Source: a virus
Strand: one strand, 5' to 3'
IMG/VR virus record: IMGVR_UViG_3300048927_000815
Location: 1 to 54,765 of that record
Length of the DNA: 54,765 bases
Shown: in pieces, positions 30,901 to 39,753 of the stretch
Numbering within the stretch: position 1 is the stretch's first letter
Layout: each line of letters starts with the position of its first letter
The notes under the pieces: generated by a model
Told to the model about the DNA's origin: nothing
Databases searched by the model: none
The model's input: only the letters and a program-made list of their open reading frames with translations
Translations under genes and position numbers: made by a program

Positions 30901-31249
30901 GCCAGAATTTGCAGAAAGAATACTCTCAGGCGAAAAGAAATTTGAATTCCGCAAAAGTATTTTTAAAAACAATAGTGTAGACACTGTTGTTATTTATGCA
31001 ACTATGCCTGTCGGAAAGGTGATAGGTGAGTTTAAAATTGGGACTATACTTTCATCGTCGCCATCTGAAATTTGGGATAAGACAAAAAAACATGCTGGAA
31101 TATCACATGGATTTTTCAAAGAATATTTTGAAAAGAAAGAGAGGGCTTTTGCAATTTCAGTTAAAAGCCCTGTCAGATATGAGCAGCCAATTGATTTAAG
31201 AGATATGGTTCCTAATGGGGTACCTCCGCAGTCTTATCGCTACTTATAG
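30878..31249 (+). CDS. ASCH-domain protein 1
   Basis: A 123-aa single-domain ASCH protein (PUA superfold). The N-terminus MRVLLSIKPEFAERILSGEK followed by KFEFRK matches the ASCH pattern G-x-K-x-x-E-x-R, and KVIGEFKIG forms a core strand. ASCH proteins bind RNA; some have ribonuclease or nucleoside amidohydrolase activity. The start at 30878 has GGAGG 7 nt upstream and lies 23 bp inside the preceding gene. Confidence 0.78.
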   Translation: MRVLLSIKPEFAERILSGEKKFEFRKSIFKNNSVDTVVIYATMPVGKVIGEFKIGTILSSSPSEIWDKTKKHAGISHGFFKEYFEKKERAFAISVKSPVRYEQPIDLRDMVPNGVPPQSYRYL

Positions 31250-31259
31250 TCTATTTAAT

Positions 31260-31287
31260 GGTGTGAGTGCTATTTTGCTCTCACACC
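31260..31287. terminator. Bidirectional terminator between convergent cargo genes
   Basis: GGTGTGAG (31260-31267) pairs with CTCACACC (31280-31287). It lies 10 bp after the ASCH 1 stop and overlaps the last codons of the leftward kinase-like gene. Confidence 0.6.
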
Positions 31288-31797
31288 TAACGCTAAAAGT
31301 TTGTTTATGAAATCTTCGCTCGATGGCGCATTTAGCTTTGTAAAAGGAATTTTAAGTTCAGATGTATTTTTGATGGCATTTTGGATTTCGCGTTCAATTA
31401 ATTCTTTCAAATTATAATTTATTTCAATGCCATCTCTAGATCTTATACGCTCCTTGATAACATCTTCTGACTCAGATATAAGTAATACATGATCGATGTT
31501 CATCCCTGAGAAAGTTTCCTGAGGGATATCTTTTATTCTACCCTCTTTATCCAGTAAGACAAAGTGCCCATCTAAAAGTAAATCTAGTTCTTTATTCTTA
31601 TATTTATTTAATGCTTTAATAAGTGTTATTTGGTTCCCATCAACGTTATCAGTATACTTATCTTTAGAAAGGGTAGCGTCAGAATTTTCTTTAATTAAAT
31701 CACTCGCACTTTTATGCTCAATATCACAAAACTCTATAGCCTTTTTGCAAAGATAGCCTTTGCCTACGCCATGGACACCCGCAACAAAGATTAACAT
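31270..31797 (-). CDS. P-loop kinase/NTPase-like protein
   Basis: A 175-aa protein with a Walker A motif GVHGVGKG at residues 7-14 after a beta strand (MLIFVA), typical of adenylate-kinase-type P-loop kinases. DLLLDGHFVLLD (about 71-82) could be the Walker B-like strand, and an Arg-rich IKERIRSRDG (about 114-123) a lid. Such small kinases in defence loci can modify nucleotides or RNA. It is transcribed toward the ASCH 1 gene and divergently from ASCH 2 (64-bp gap), so it may be a regulated partner. Substrate unknown. Confidence 0.72.
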   Translation of the reverse strand: MLIFVAGVHGVGKGYLCKKAIEFCDIEHKSASDLIKENSDATLSKDKYTDNVDGNQITLIKALNKYKNKELDLLLDGHFVLLDKEGRIKDIPQETFSGMNIDHVLLISESEDVIKERIRSRDGIEINYNLKELIEREIQNAIKNTSELKIPFTKLNAPSSEDFINKLLALGVRAK

Positions 31798-31861
31798 AAG
31801 AATAGCCCTCGATGGTTTTTACATGATAAAATAGCTATGGTCATACAATAGAGAATATGTT

Positions 31862-32236
31862 ATGAAGTATCAAGCCTTATCAATTATGAAGCCTGCGGTT
31901 GAAAACATCATTAATGGTTCAAAAATCAATGAGATAAGATCATGGGTACCCGATACCATACCTCTCTATGACGTCTTAATTGTTCAGAATAACAATTATT
32001 TGCTCAACGATGATGACATTGATGAGGGAGTTGCTATGGCATTAGTGGATTTTACAAGTGTAAGCCCATGGACCCATGAAATATATTTGAATCAAAATAA
32101 TGAAACGATCTTAGATAAACAATGGAAGCCTGGATATTTCATTTGGAGAATTGAAAATGTTCGCCCTCTAGTGAAGGCTATACCATGTGTGGCAAAGAAA
32201 GGAATTTATATTTTAGATTTAGATATTATATTATAG
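31862..32236 (+). CDS. ASCH-domain protein 2
   Basis: A 124-aa protein with ASCH marks: YQALSIMKPAVENIINGSKI, NEIRSW, a GVAMALVDFTSV core strand and W-x-PGYFIW near the end. It differs considerably from ASCH 1. It is 64 bp from the start of the divergent kinase-like gene and is followed within 25 bp by the AbiC-like gene, so it is probably co-transcribed with it. Its role may be RNA or nucleotide binding. Confidence 0.72.
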   Translation: MKYQALSIMKPAVENIINGSKINEIRSWVPDTIPLYDVLIVQNNNYLLNDDDIDEGVAMALVDFTSVSPWTHEIYLNQNNETILDKQWKPGYFIWRIENVRPLVKAIPCVAKKGIYILDLDIIL

Positions 32237-32261
32237 GAATCATTTTAAAATGAGGGGCATG

Positions 32262-33053
32262 ATGAATAGGTTCTTCAATGCAATAAAAAATGAATTTAGT
32301 GTTATATTATTATTTTTATTTTCAGTTTTTTTGATTTGCTTTGCTTTGGGTGTTTACTGGATAATATTCGGCAAGCTACCAATAAGTCATGCTGTGGAAA
32401 AATGGGGGCAATTTGGAGATTACGTTGGCGGTGTACTAAACCCTAGCCTTAGTTTTATTTCAATAATTTTAGTATGCCTAACGTTACTTGCGACTTCAAA
32501 ACAGTCTGCAATTCAATCTTTTGAGTCAATTTTATTTGAGCTAATTAGGTTTCACAAAGAAAACCTAATGAATATTAAAGTAAGTTATAATGGCGGGGGT
32601 GAGTACCTCCAAGGCCGCGAAGCATTAAAATCATATATTACAGAAGTCAAGTTGATATTGTTCGGCATTGTGGAGGATGAACTCCCAGTAGAAGTTAGAA
32701 TAAAACTAGCCATCGATGAAGTATATTTGAACGATGAGACATTTTCAAATGTTGGCCACTACTTTAGAAATATATATCACATTTTCAAGCATATTGATGA
32801 ATCCCATTGCTTAAGCAAAAAAGAGAAAAAGAAATATGCCAAACTTGTAAGAGCACAATTATCCTCCATTGAATCCGGCGCGTTACTGCTAAATGGATTA
32901 TCCAGTCAGGGATTCGCTTCAAAAGCTTTAATTGAAAAGTATTCCTTACTGCAAGAATTCAGGTTAACCGATCAATTCAAAGAGCGACTTGAAACAATTG
33001 GCGCTCTGAAACTCTATGCTGACGGAGCTTATAGTGATAACGAAAGTGATTGA
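32262..33053 (+). CDS. putAbiC-type membrane protein, putative abortive infection factor
   Basis: A 263-aa protein matching the putative phage abortive infection (putAbiC) family in layout: two N-terminal TM segments (about 13-33 VILLFLFSVFLICFALGVYW and 58-76), WGQFGDYVGGVLNPSLSF between them, and a cytoplasmic helical part with YFRNIYHIFKHID and YAKLVRAQLSSIESGALLLN. AbiC-type proteins abort phage infection by an unknown route. The start at 32262 has AGGGG 5 nt upstream; ATG 32250 and 32259 are alternatives. It is the last cargo gene before Q. Confidence 0.8.
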   Translation: MNRFFNAIKNEFSVILLFLFSVFLICFALGVYWIIFGKLPISHAVEKWGQFGDYVGGVLNPSLSFISIILVCLTLLATSKQSAIQSFESILFELIRFHKENLMNIKVSYNGGGEYLQGREALKSYITEVKLILFGIVEDELPVEVRIKLAIDEVYLNDETFSNVGHYFRNIYHIFKHIDESHCLSKKEKKKYAKLVRAQLSSIESGALLLNGLSSQGFASKALIEKYSLLQEFRLTDQFKERLETIGALKLYADGAYSDNESD

Positions 33054-33124
33054 GGTTTTTACCGTGCATGATATTTCTTGATTAAATGGATGATTTTGAA
33101 AGAAATTTAACTTGAGACTGCATT

Positions 33125-33146
33125 AAAGCCGCCAAATGGCGGCTTT
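33125..33146. terminator. Bidirectional terminator between cargo and gene Q
   Basis: AAAGCCGCC-AAAT-GGCGGCTTT: a 9-bp perfect stem with A and T flanks. It ends both the rightward AbiC-like gene and the leftward Q-P operon, shielding the phage genes from the cargo. Confidence 0.88.
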
Positions 33147-33153
33147 GCAAAAA

Positions 33154-34188
33154 CTAGAAATCTTCAAGCTCCATGGAATATTTTCTAAATTTCACGATAT
33201 CCTCTCCCGCCCACTCGTTTAGTTCCTGGAAACGCGCCTGCAACGGAATCAGCTCGTTGCGCACAAATACCTTTGCCACCTTCTCCACATCTCCGATTGA
33301 TCCCGCATTCTCAGGCTTGCCTCCCATCAACTGAAACGGGATGCGGTGGGCATCGAGCAGGTCGGCCGCACTTACCTTTTTGATATTGAAAAAATCGTCT
33401 TTCGTGGCGACCTCGCTCAGCGGCACAATTTTAATGCCGTCGGCCTTTCCGTTCGGCGCGTAGAAAAACAGGTTCTTGAAATTGCCGAGCCCTTTCGAGT
33501 CTCGCATTGCCTTGCGCAGCGCCTCAACGTCAGTACTGCTTTGCGCTGCGTCGGTGACGTACATGATGTAACCGGCGTGCGCACCGTTCTGGTAATACTT
33601 GCGACGAAACAGCGTGGCGCTCTCGTTAAGCCAGGCCGAGTTTAGTGCGCTCAGGTATTCCGGCACACCGTAAAGCTCCTGATTAATATCCGGCTCAAGC
33701 AGGTGAAACACCGAACCGGGCGCAAACTGGTGCGGCGTTGTGAAGTTCTGAATATACCAGTAGGTGTCCTGTTCTACGCCGCGCCGGGTGTATTTCGCCG
33801 GGGAGGTTTCATACTTCACCGGCTTGCCTGTGACGCTCAGGCGCTCCTCAATAAACGCATTCCCGAACACCATGTAATCAAGCGCGAAGCGGCTGAAATC
33901 CTGCCGGGACAGGCGCGGGTGCGGGATATAAGTCGACACCAGAATATTACGCTTCACGTAAATCGGTGAGCTGTGGTGAACGGCGGCGCGCATGCTTTTC
34001 GCCAGCCCGGAGAAGCTGACCGGCGGCTCGTACCACTGGCCGTTATCGATGCACTCAACGTAATCCAGAATGTCGCGCTTATCGAGCACCGGAACCGGCT
34101 CGCCGAAGGTAAATGCCTCCATGCTCTGTGTGGGTGCGGCGGCTTGCGGGCGCGGTTTCGGTGTGTATTTCTTTTTATTTTTGCTCAT
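33154..34188 (-). CDS. Q: Portal protein gpQ
   Basis: Capsid portal vertex protein of the P2 Q family, 344 aa, through which DNA enters the head. Marks: AFTFGEPVPVLDKRDILDYV, GNAFIEERL and the ending EDIVKFRKYSMELEDF. It is the first capsid gene right of cos and, with gene P, forms the leftward operon. The start overlaps the stop of P. It has no counterpart in prophage A. Confidence 0.95.
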   Translation of the reverse strand: MSKNKKKYTPKPRPQAAAPTQSMEAFTFGEPVPVLDKRDILDYVECIDNGQWYEPPVSFSGLAKSMRAAVHHSSPIYVKRNILVSTYIPHPRLSRQDFSRFALDYMVFGNAFIEERLSVTGKPVKYETSPAKYTRRGVEQDTYWYIQNFTTPHQFAPGSVFHLLEPDINQELYGVPEYLSALNSAWLNESATLFRRKYYQNGAHAGYIMYVTDAAQSSTDVEALRKAMRDSKGLGNFKNLFFYAPNGKADGIKIVPLSEVATKDDFFNIKKVSAADLLDAHRIPFQLMGGKPENAGSIGDVEKVAKVFVRNELIPLQARFQELNEWAGEDIVKFRKYSMELEDF

Positions 34189-35957
34189 CAGTTGAAGTCC
34201 AGAATGGAGGATGACGGCTGGCCGGTTGCGGCGGTCAGCGGCTCGTTAATCAGTACGTGCATGGTTGCCCAGGCTAAATCTGCGTGGCTGGCTTCCTCGG
34301 TGCGGCTGGCTTCGTAGGTGGCGCTGCGCCCGCTGCTGGTCATGGTTTTGCGAATCGACATAAACGACTGCGTGATGTCGGTTGCGCTGACGTCATACTC
34401 CAGGCAACCGCGCGTGATGGTGTCTTTTGCCTTCAGCACCATGGCGGTTTTCATTTCCGGGGTGTAGCGGATATCACGCGCCGCCGGGTAGAACGAACGC
34501 ACAAGCTGAAACACGCCCTGACCGAGACCGGTCGAGTCGATGCCGATGTATTCCACGTTATATTTCTGCGTCAGGGCGCGGATGGACTCGGCCTGGGTGG
34601 CAAAGTCCATGCCTTTCCACTGATGGCGCTCCAGGATGCGGAACTTGCCCCCGGCAACCACCGGCGGCGCGATAACCACGCACCCGGCACTGTCGCCCCG
34701 GTGCGACGGGTCGTAACCAATCCACACGACGCGCTGACCAAATGGCCGGTCGGCAAACGGCGCGTAGTCCTGCCACTCCTCCATGCTGTCGACCATGCAG
34801 CGTTGCAGCTCCTCGAACGGGAATACCGACGCCTTGTCGTCGACAAATTCACACATAAACAGATTGCGAAAGTCGTCAGCGCTGTTTTCCCGGCGCAGCG
34901 TGTCCAGGTCAAACAAGGTACAGCCCCCGGCGAGTGCGTCCTCGATGGTCACAATCTGCCGCCACTGACCATCCGCACACGCCACACCGCGCGCGAGTGC
35001 GGCGTGACTGATATCAATCTCGACCCGCTCGCTGGCGCTGGCGCGCCCGCGGTTAAACAGGTCGCCTGACCAGAACGGGTAAGCGCCGTGTCCGAGTGAA
35101 GACGGGGTCGAAAAATAGGTGGTGCGCAGGTGTTTTTGTGACGCCATGCCGGAGGCGACTTTTCGTAATTTCTGGAAGTTGGGTATCCAGAAAATCTCGT
35201 CGACATACAGGTCGCCGTTATGACTCTGCGCGGTGTTGCTGTTGGTGCCGAGGAAAAGCAGCTCTGCGCCGTTGTTGCCGATGACAATCGGATCGCCGCT
35301 CAGGTCAACATCAACCAGCCTCGCAAACGCGATGATGTATTTGCGGAACACATACGCCTGTGTTTTCGATGCCGATAAAAATATCTGGTTCTGGCCGGTC
35401 GCAAGGGCGCGCAGCAGCGCCTCGCGGGCAAAATAAAATGTCGCACCAATCTGGCGGGATTTCAGGATGTGGCGAATACGGTGCTCAAGCCCCGCCTTGT
35501 GCCAGTTGAGCTGATACTCAAATGACTGGTCGAAAAAAATCTCCTGTAATTTCCCGATCGCCTCCTCGCTGAAATAGTTCTTTTTCGGCTTCTTACGCTC
35601 GCCCTTGTTACGGTTCGCCACCCTGGGATTGAGATCCGCCTCGTTGCCGGTCTGGCCGTAACGGTTGATGCGGGCGAAGCGCTCCAGCTGGCGCGCGAGA
35701 AAATCAGCAACCTTGAAATCATGCGCAGTGAGGTCGGGCTTGGCGTAAAGCTGAATCAGGCGTGCCTCAAGCGTGTTCCCCACCCGGTCTAGCGGGGCGG
35801 TATCGTCCCATCCGTCGCGCTGTTTCCAGCTCTGCACCGTCGGGCGTTTGGTCTGCAACATTTCCGCGATTTGCGGCACGGAAAACCCCTGCCAGTAGAG
35901 CAGCGCGGCCTGCCGTCGCGGATCGTTTAAGAGTGTGGTGTCGGTGGTGATGGTCAT
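34188..35957 (-). CDS. P: Terminase large subunit gpP
   Basis: Packaging ATPase and nuclease of the P2 gpP family, 589 aa (P2: 590). An HTH at about 25-45 (FSVPQIAEMLQTKRPTVQSW), the Walker A-like SRQIGAT (167-173), Walker B YVDE (251-254) and the RNase H-type nuclease start VVWIGYDPSHRGDSAG are visible. It cuts cos and pumps DNA through gpQ. I chose the ATG at 35957, which follows GAGG and matches the P2 start; one at 35987 would add 10 residues. Confidence 0.96.
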   Translation of the reverse strand: MTITTDTTLLNDPRRQAALLYWQGFSVPQIAEMLQTKRPTVQSWKQRDGWDDTAPLDRVGNTLEARLIQLYAKPDLTAHDFKVADFLARQLERFARINRYGQTGNEADLNPRVANRNKGERKKPKKNYFSEEAIGKLQEIFFDQSFEYQLNWHKAGLEHRIRHILKSRQIGATFYFAREALLRALATGQNQIFLSASKTQAYVFRKYIIAFARLVDVDLSGDPIVIGNNGAELLFLGTNSNTAQSHNGDLYVDEIFWIPNFQKLRKVASGMASQKHLRTTYFSTPSSLGHGAYPFWSGDLFNRGRASASERVEIDISHAALARGVACADGQWRQIVTIEDALAGGCTLFDLDTLRRENSADDFRNLFMCEFVDDKASVFPFEELQRCMVDSMEEWQDYAPFADRPFGQRVVWIGYDPSHRGDSAGCVVIAPPVVAGGKFRILERHQWKGMDFATQAESIRALTQKYNVEYIGIDSTGLGQGVFQLVRSFYPAARDIRYTPEMKTAMVLKAKDTITRGCLEYDVSATDITQSFMSIRKTMTSSGRSATYEASRTEEASHADLAWATMHVLINEPLTAATGQPSSSILDFN

Positions 35958-36025
35958 GCGTGCCTCGCCGTAGTCAGTACAGGGCAAGGCTACTGAAGCG
36001 CGGGCAGCGATTCGCTAAGGGGCTG

Positions 36026-36085
36026 ATGTGCAGGCGGCAAGCCATCTGTGACTGATGGCGAACCAGCGGACGAGTCGGGAAACTA
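36026..36085 (+). promoter_or_regulatory. Ogr-type late promoter of the O-N-M-L operon (prophage B)
   Basis: ATGT-N12-CCAT at 36026-36045 with GGGAAACTA at 36077-36085, the spacing shared by all late promoters here. The site is dyad-like, so it may also serve the divergent P-Q operon. The -10 resembles the one left behind before gene X in prophage A (GGAAACTTA). Confidence 0.55.
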
Positions 36086-36130
36086 CACCCCGACAGAACG
36101 CAATCCTTCACACAATCAGGACTCCTGACG

Positions 36131-36988
36131 ATGGCAAAAAAAGTATCAAAATTCTTTCGTATCGGCGTAGAGGGCGACACCTGCGACGGGCGTGTAATCA
36201 GCGCAACGGATATTCAGGAAATGGCCGATTCATTCGACCCGCGCGTTTACGGTTGCCGCATCAACCTTGAGCACCTGCGCGGGCTTCTGCCGGATGGCGC
36301 GTTTGCCCGTTACGGCGATGTGATCGAGCTGAAAGCGGAGACAATTGAGGACGACTCCGCGCTTAACGGCAAGCTGGCGCTCTACGGCAAAATCGCACCG
36401 CTCGACACCCTGGTCGATATGGTGACCAAAGGCCAGAAGGTTTACACCTCCATGGAAATTCAGCCGAACTTTGCCAACAGCGGCAAGTGCTATCTGGTCG
36501 GCCTGGCCGTCACTGATGACCCGGCAAGCCTCGGCACTGAGTATCTGGAGTTCTGTAGCAAGGCGAAACATAACCCGCTACAGCGTTTCAAGATGAGCCC
36601 GGAGAATCTCTTCTCTGTCGCCTCCCTTGCCGAGCTGGAATTTGAGGACGTGCCCGACACCCTACTTAACAAACTGACCGACTCGGTTAAATCCATTTTC
36701 AGCCGCAAACAGACCAGCGACGACGCACGTTTCAGCGACGTGCATGAAGCGGTAACCACCATCGCCGAGCGTGTGCAGACCAGCACCGACAGCGCTGAGA
36801 CGCGCTTTTCATCTCTCGAAAGCGAAATCGCCACGCTGAATCAGCGCCTGACTGACCAGGCCACCACAACCGGCGCGAAGCTCAGTGCGATCACCGCTAC
36901 CCTGGACAAAACACCGGATGGGACGCAGCCGCGCCGCACGCTCAGCACCGGCGGCGAAGGGGCATCCGTCACCCTGACCGACTGCTAA
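36131..36988 (+). CDS. O: Capsid scaffold/protease gpO
   Basis: Internal scaffolding protein and maturation protease, 285 aa (P2: 284). The N-terminal serine protease shows the P2 triad at identical positions: D19, H48, S107 (CDGRV, NLEHLRG, YTSMEI). The C-terminal half is a coiled-coil scaffold. It processes N and itself during head maturation. It starts the rightward head operon. Absent from prophage A. Confidence 0.96.
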   Translation: MAKKVSKFFRIGVEGDTCDGRVISATDIQEMADSFDPRVYGCRINLEHLRGLLPDGAFARYGDVIELKAETIEDDSALNGKLALYGKIAPLDTLVDMVTKGQKVYTSMEIQPNFANSGKCYLVGLAVTDDPASLGTEYLEFCSKAKHNPLQRFKMSPENLFSVASLAELEFEDVPDTLLNKLTDSVKSIFSRKQTSDDARFSDVHEAVTTIAERVQTSTDSAETRFSSLESEIATLNQRLTDQATTTGAKLSAITATLDKTPDGTQPRRTLSTGGEGASVTLTDC

Positions 36989-37017
36989 TCCGACCATTTT
37001 CATAACAGGAAAACACT

Positions 37018-38190
37018 ATGCGCAAAGAGACCCGTTTCAAGTTTAACCAGTACCTGACCCGCCTCGCCGAGCTGAACGGCATCGGGGTTGAAGACCTGAA
37101 TAAAAAATTCAGCGTTGAGCCGTCAGTGACGCAGACGCTGTTTGAAAAAATCCAGCAGTCGTCCTCCTTTCTGCAACAGATCAACATGGTGGTGGTGCGC
37201 GAACTGACCGAGGAGAAAGTCGGCATCGATGTTAACGGCACCATTGCCAGCACCGCCGACACCGACAACGGTGTTAAACGCCAGACCGCCGACTTTTCGA
37301 AGATGGACGCCTATCGCTATTTCTGTAAGCCGGTGAACTTCGATTACCACCTGAAATATAACAAGCTTGATTTGTGGGCGCGCTTTCAGGACTTCCAGAC
37401 CCGCATCCGCGACGCGATCGTCAAACGTCAGGCGCTGGATTACATCACCATCGGCTTTAACGGCGTGAGCCGTGCGGCAACCTCTGACCGCCAGAAGAAT
37501 CCGCTGCTTCAGGATGTGGCGGTCGGCTGGTTGCAGAAATACCGCAACGACGCGCCGCAACGTGTCATGAGTAACGTAACTGATGACTCGGGCGCAGTGA
37601 TCTCCTCTACCATCAAGGTCGGTAAAAAGGGTCACTACAAAAATCTCGACGCACTGGTTATGGATGCGCATGAGTCCCTGATTGCTGAAATCCACCGCGA
37701 AAACCCGGAAATGGTTGTCGTATGCGGTCGTCGCATCCTGACCGACAAATATTTTCCGATGATCAATAAATTCCAGCCCAACACCGAGCAGCTCGCCGGT
37801 GAGCTGATTATCAGCCAGAAAACCATCGGGCAGTTGCAGGCCGTGCGCGCACCGTTCTTCCCGGCTAACGCCATTCTGGTCACTACGCTGGATAACCTCT
37901 CTATCTATCTGTATGAAGACGGTCATCGCCGCCACATTATCGAAAACCCGCAGCTCGACCAGGTGGAAAACTACGAGCAGGTAAAAGTCGATTTCGTTAT
38001 CGAGGATTACGAAGCCGGGTGCCTGATTGAAAACATCGAGCTCCTTGAGCCGGAAGAGGTGGAAACCCCGGAAGGCACCAGCGCAGACGTGTTTGCGGCG
38101 GCAATGGTCAACGCCATGAAATCCATGATGGCCGGTAATGCCGGCCTGGCAGAAAGTGGCGGAGCATCAACTACCGGCGAAGGAGCGTAA
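37018..38190 (+). CDS. N: Major capsid protein gpN
   Basis: P2-family HK97-fold capsid protein, 390 aa. It starts MRKETRFKFNQYLTRLAELN, with NYEQVKVDFVIEDYEAGCLIEN near the end of the conserved part. It is about 30 residues longer than P2 gpN (357) because of a low-complexity tail (NAMKSMMAGNAGLAESGGAS). Such extra tails may be surface-exposed or removed at maturation. It is missing in prophage A. Confidence 0.96.
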   Translation: MRKETRFKFNQYLTRLAELNGIGVEDLNKKFSVEPSVTQTLFEKIQQSSSFLQQINMVVVRELTEEKVGIDVNGTIASTADTDNGVKRQTADFSKMDAYRYFCKPVNFDYHLKYNKLDLWARFQDFQTRIRDAIVKRQALDYITIGFNGVSRAATSDRQKNPLLQDVAVGWLQKYRNDAPQRVMSNVTDDSGAVISSTIKVGKKGHYKNLDALVMDAHESLIAEIHRENPEMVVVCGRRILTDKYFPMINKFQPNTEQLAGELIISQKTIGQLQAVRAPFFPANAILVTTLDNLSIYLYEDGHRRHIIENPQLDQVENYEQVKVDFVIEDYEAGCLIENIELLEPEEVETPEGTSADVFAAAMVNAMKSMMAGNAGLAESGGASTTGEGA

Positions 38191-38193
38191 CCA

Positions 38194-38952
38194 ATGGCGA
38201 CCCCCGCGCAACGTCATGCGATGCGGGTCTCTGCCATGCTGGCCTCGCAGCGGGATAACGCCCCGCTGCGTCATGCCACGCCTTACGAGCAGATGCTCGT
38301 CAAGCTGGCCGCAGACCGCAGAACGCTGAAAGCAATCCACTCGAAAGAGACCAAGGCAGAGAAAAAACGCGACCTGCTGCCGTTTTACCTGCCGTGGGTA
38401 ACTGCCGTGCTGGAGAACGGCACCGGTGCGCAGGATGAGATTCTGGTGACGGTGATGCTGTGGCGTCTCGATGCAGGTGATCTCCCCGGCGCGCTGGAAA
38501 TCGCCCGTTACGCCCTGCGCTACAGCCTGTCGATGCCGGAGAAGCACGCCCGCACCGTGCCTTACATGCTGGCCGAAGAGGTGGCGCTGGCGGCACTGCG
38601 CGCCCGCGATGCCGGTCAGCCGGTGAGCGCGGCGATCCTGCTGGAGACCCTTAGCCTGACGGCGCAGTCGGATATGCCTGATGAGGTACGCGCCCGCCTG
38701 CATAAAGTCACCGGCCTGACGCTGCGTGATGCGGGTCAGCTTCATGACGCGATGACCCATTTGCAGCGCGCCGTGCAGCTCGACCGCAATGCCGGAGTGA
38801 GAAAAGACATTGAGCGCCTCACGCGGGAATTAAATCCGAAGCCCGTCGCCGCAAAGCCTTCGCCGAAAGTGCCAGCGAAAGCCGCACAAGCGAAAAAAAC
38901 AACCACGCCGGTGAAGCGTGGGCGGGGTCGCCCGCGCAAGGTCACCGGTTAA
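38194..38952 (+). CDS. M: Terminase small subunit gpM
   Basis: DNA-recognition subunit of the terminase, 252 aa (P2: 247), Phage_term_smal family. It starts ATPAQRHAMRVSAMLASQRD, has an Ala/Leu-rich helical core and a very basic C-terminus (KKTTTPVKRGRGRPRKV) resembling an AT-hook (RGRPRK). It binds near cos and stimulates gpP. It lies 3 bp after N. Confidence 0.93.
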   Translation: MATPAQRHAMRVSAMLASQRDNAPLRHATPYEQMLVKLAADRRTLKAIHSKETKAEKKRDLLPFYLPWVTAVLENGTGAQDEILVTVMLWRLDAGDLPGALEIARYALRYSLSMPEKHARTVPYMLAEEVALAALRARDAGQPVSAAILLETLSLTAQSDMPDEVRARLHKVTGLTLRDAGQLHDAMTHLQRAVQLDRNAGVRKDIERLTRELNPKPVAAKPSPKVPAKAAQAKKTTTPVKRGRGRPRKVTG

Positions 38953-39046
38953 AAGAATGCGCCCCGCGCCAGGGCGGCACGCCGGTCAATGAGGGAGTTT
39001 CCTTCTCTGCGACCGGCGTCCACCGCCCACTCTTTCTGAGGTAGTC

Positions 39047-39550
39047 ATGACGACGCTGATTATTAAAAACGATGTACCGCAGCCGGGCAGAACGGTTGTT
39101 ATCCCGCCGAACGCGGACAGCGAGCCGGTGATTGAAAACACCTTTTTCTTTCCCGCCATCGACCCGAAGCGCGTGCGAGAACTGATGCGCCTTGAGCAGA
39201 CCATCGCCCCGGCACGGCTGCGCAACGCCATCAAAACCGGCATCGCCGAGACCAACGCGGAGCTTTACGACTGGCGCGAGAACCAGATTAAGGCCGGGTT
39301 TGCCCGCCTCGCGGATGTGCCGTCGGACTCGCTCGAAGGTGAAAGCGTGCGTGTTTTTTATTACGAGCGCGCCGTGTGTGCGATGGCAACCGCCACGCTG
39401 TACGAGCGTTATCGCGGTGTGGATGCGAGCGCCCGTGGTGACAAGAAAGCTGACAGCATCGACACCACGGTCGATGAGCTGTGGCGGGACATGCGCTGGT
39501 CAGTGGCACGCATCCAGGACAAACCCCGCTGCATCGTGGGGCAGATCTGA
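39047..39550 (+). CDS. L: Head completion protein gpL
   Basis: P2 gpL-family head completion/stabilisation protein, 167 aa (P2: 169). Marks: FFFPAIDPKRVRELMRLEQT and YYERAVCAMATATLYERYRG. It connects capsid and tail. Its stop overlaps the gpX start. In prophage A this gene and all the head genes before it are gone, while X onward is kept. Confidence 0.93.
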   Translation: MTTLIIKNDVPQPGRTVVIPPNADSEPVIENTFFFPAIDPKRVRELMRLEQTIAPARLRNAIKTGIAETNAELYDWRENQIKAGFARLADVPSDSLEGESVRVFYYERAVCAMATATLYERYRGVDASARGDKKADSIDTTVDELWRDMRWSVARIQDKPRCIVGQI

Positions 39551-39753
39551 TGAAAGCCATCGCGCACCAGGGCGACACGCTCGATGTTATCTGCGCCCGG
39601 TATTACGGGCGCACGGCGGGCATCGTCGAAACCGTCCTCGCGGTTAATCCGGGTCTGGCAGAGCTCGGGGCTGTGCTGCCGCACGGCACACCCGTCGAGT
39701 TGCCGGACATTCACACTTCACCTGTCGCGGAGGCCGTCAACCTGTGGGACTGA
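39550..39753 (+). CDS. X: Tail protein gpX, LysM-like (prophage B)
   Basis: A 67-aa tail protein with HQGDTLDVICARYYGRT and NPGLAELGAVLPHGT. It is the counterpart of the prophage A gene at 5791-5994. Start chosen by TGATG overlap with gpL. Confidence 0.92.
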   Translation: MKAIAHQGDTLDVICARYYGRTAGIVETVLAVNPGLAELGAVLPHGTPVELPDIHTSPVAEAVNLWD

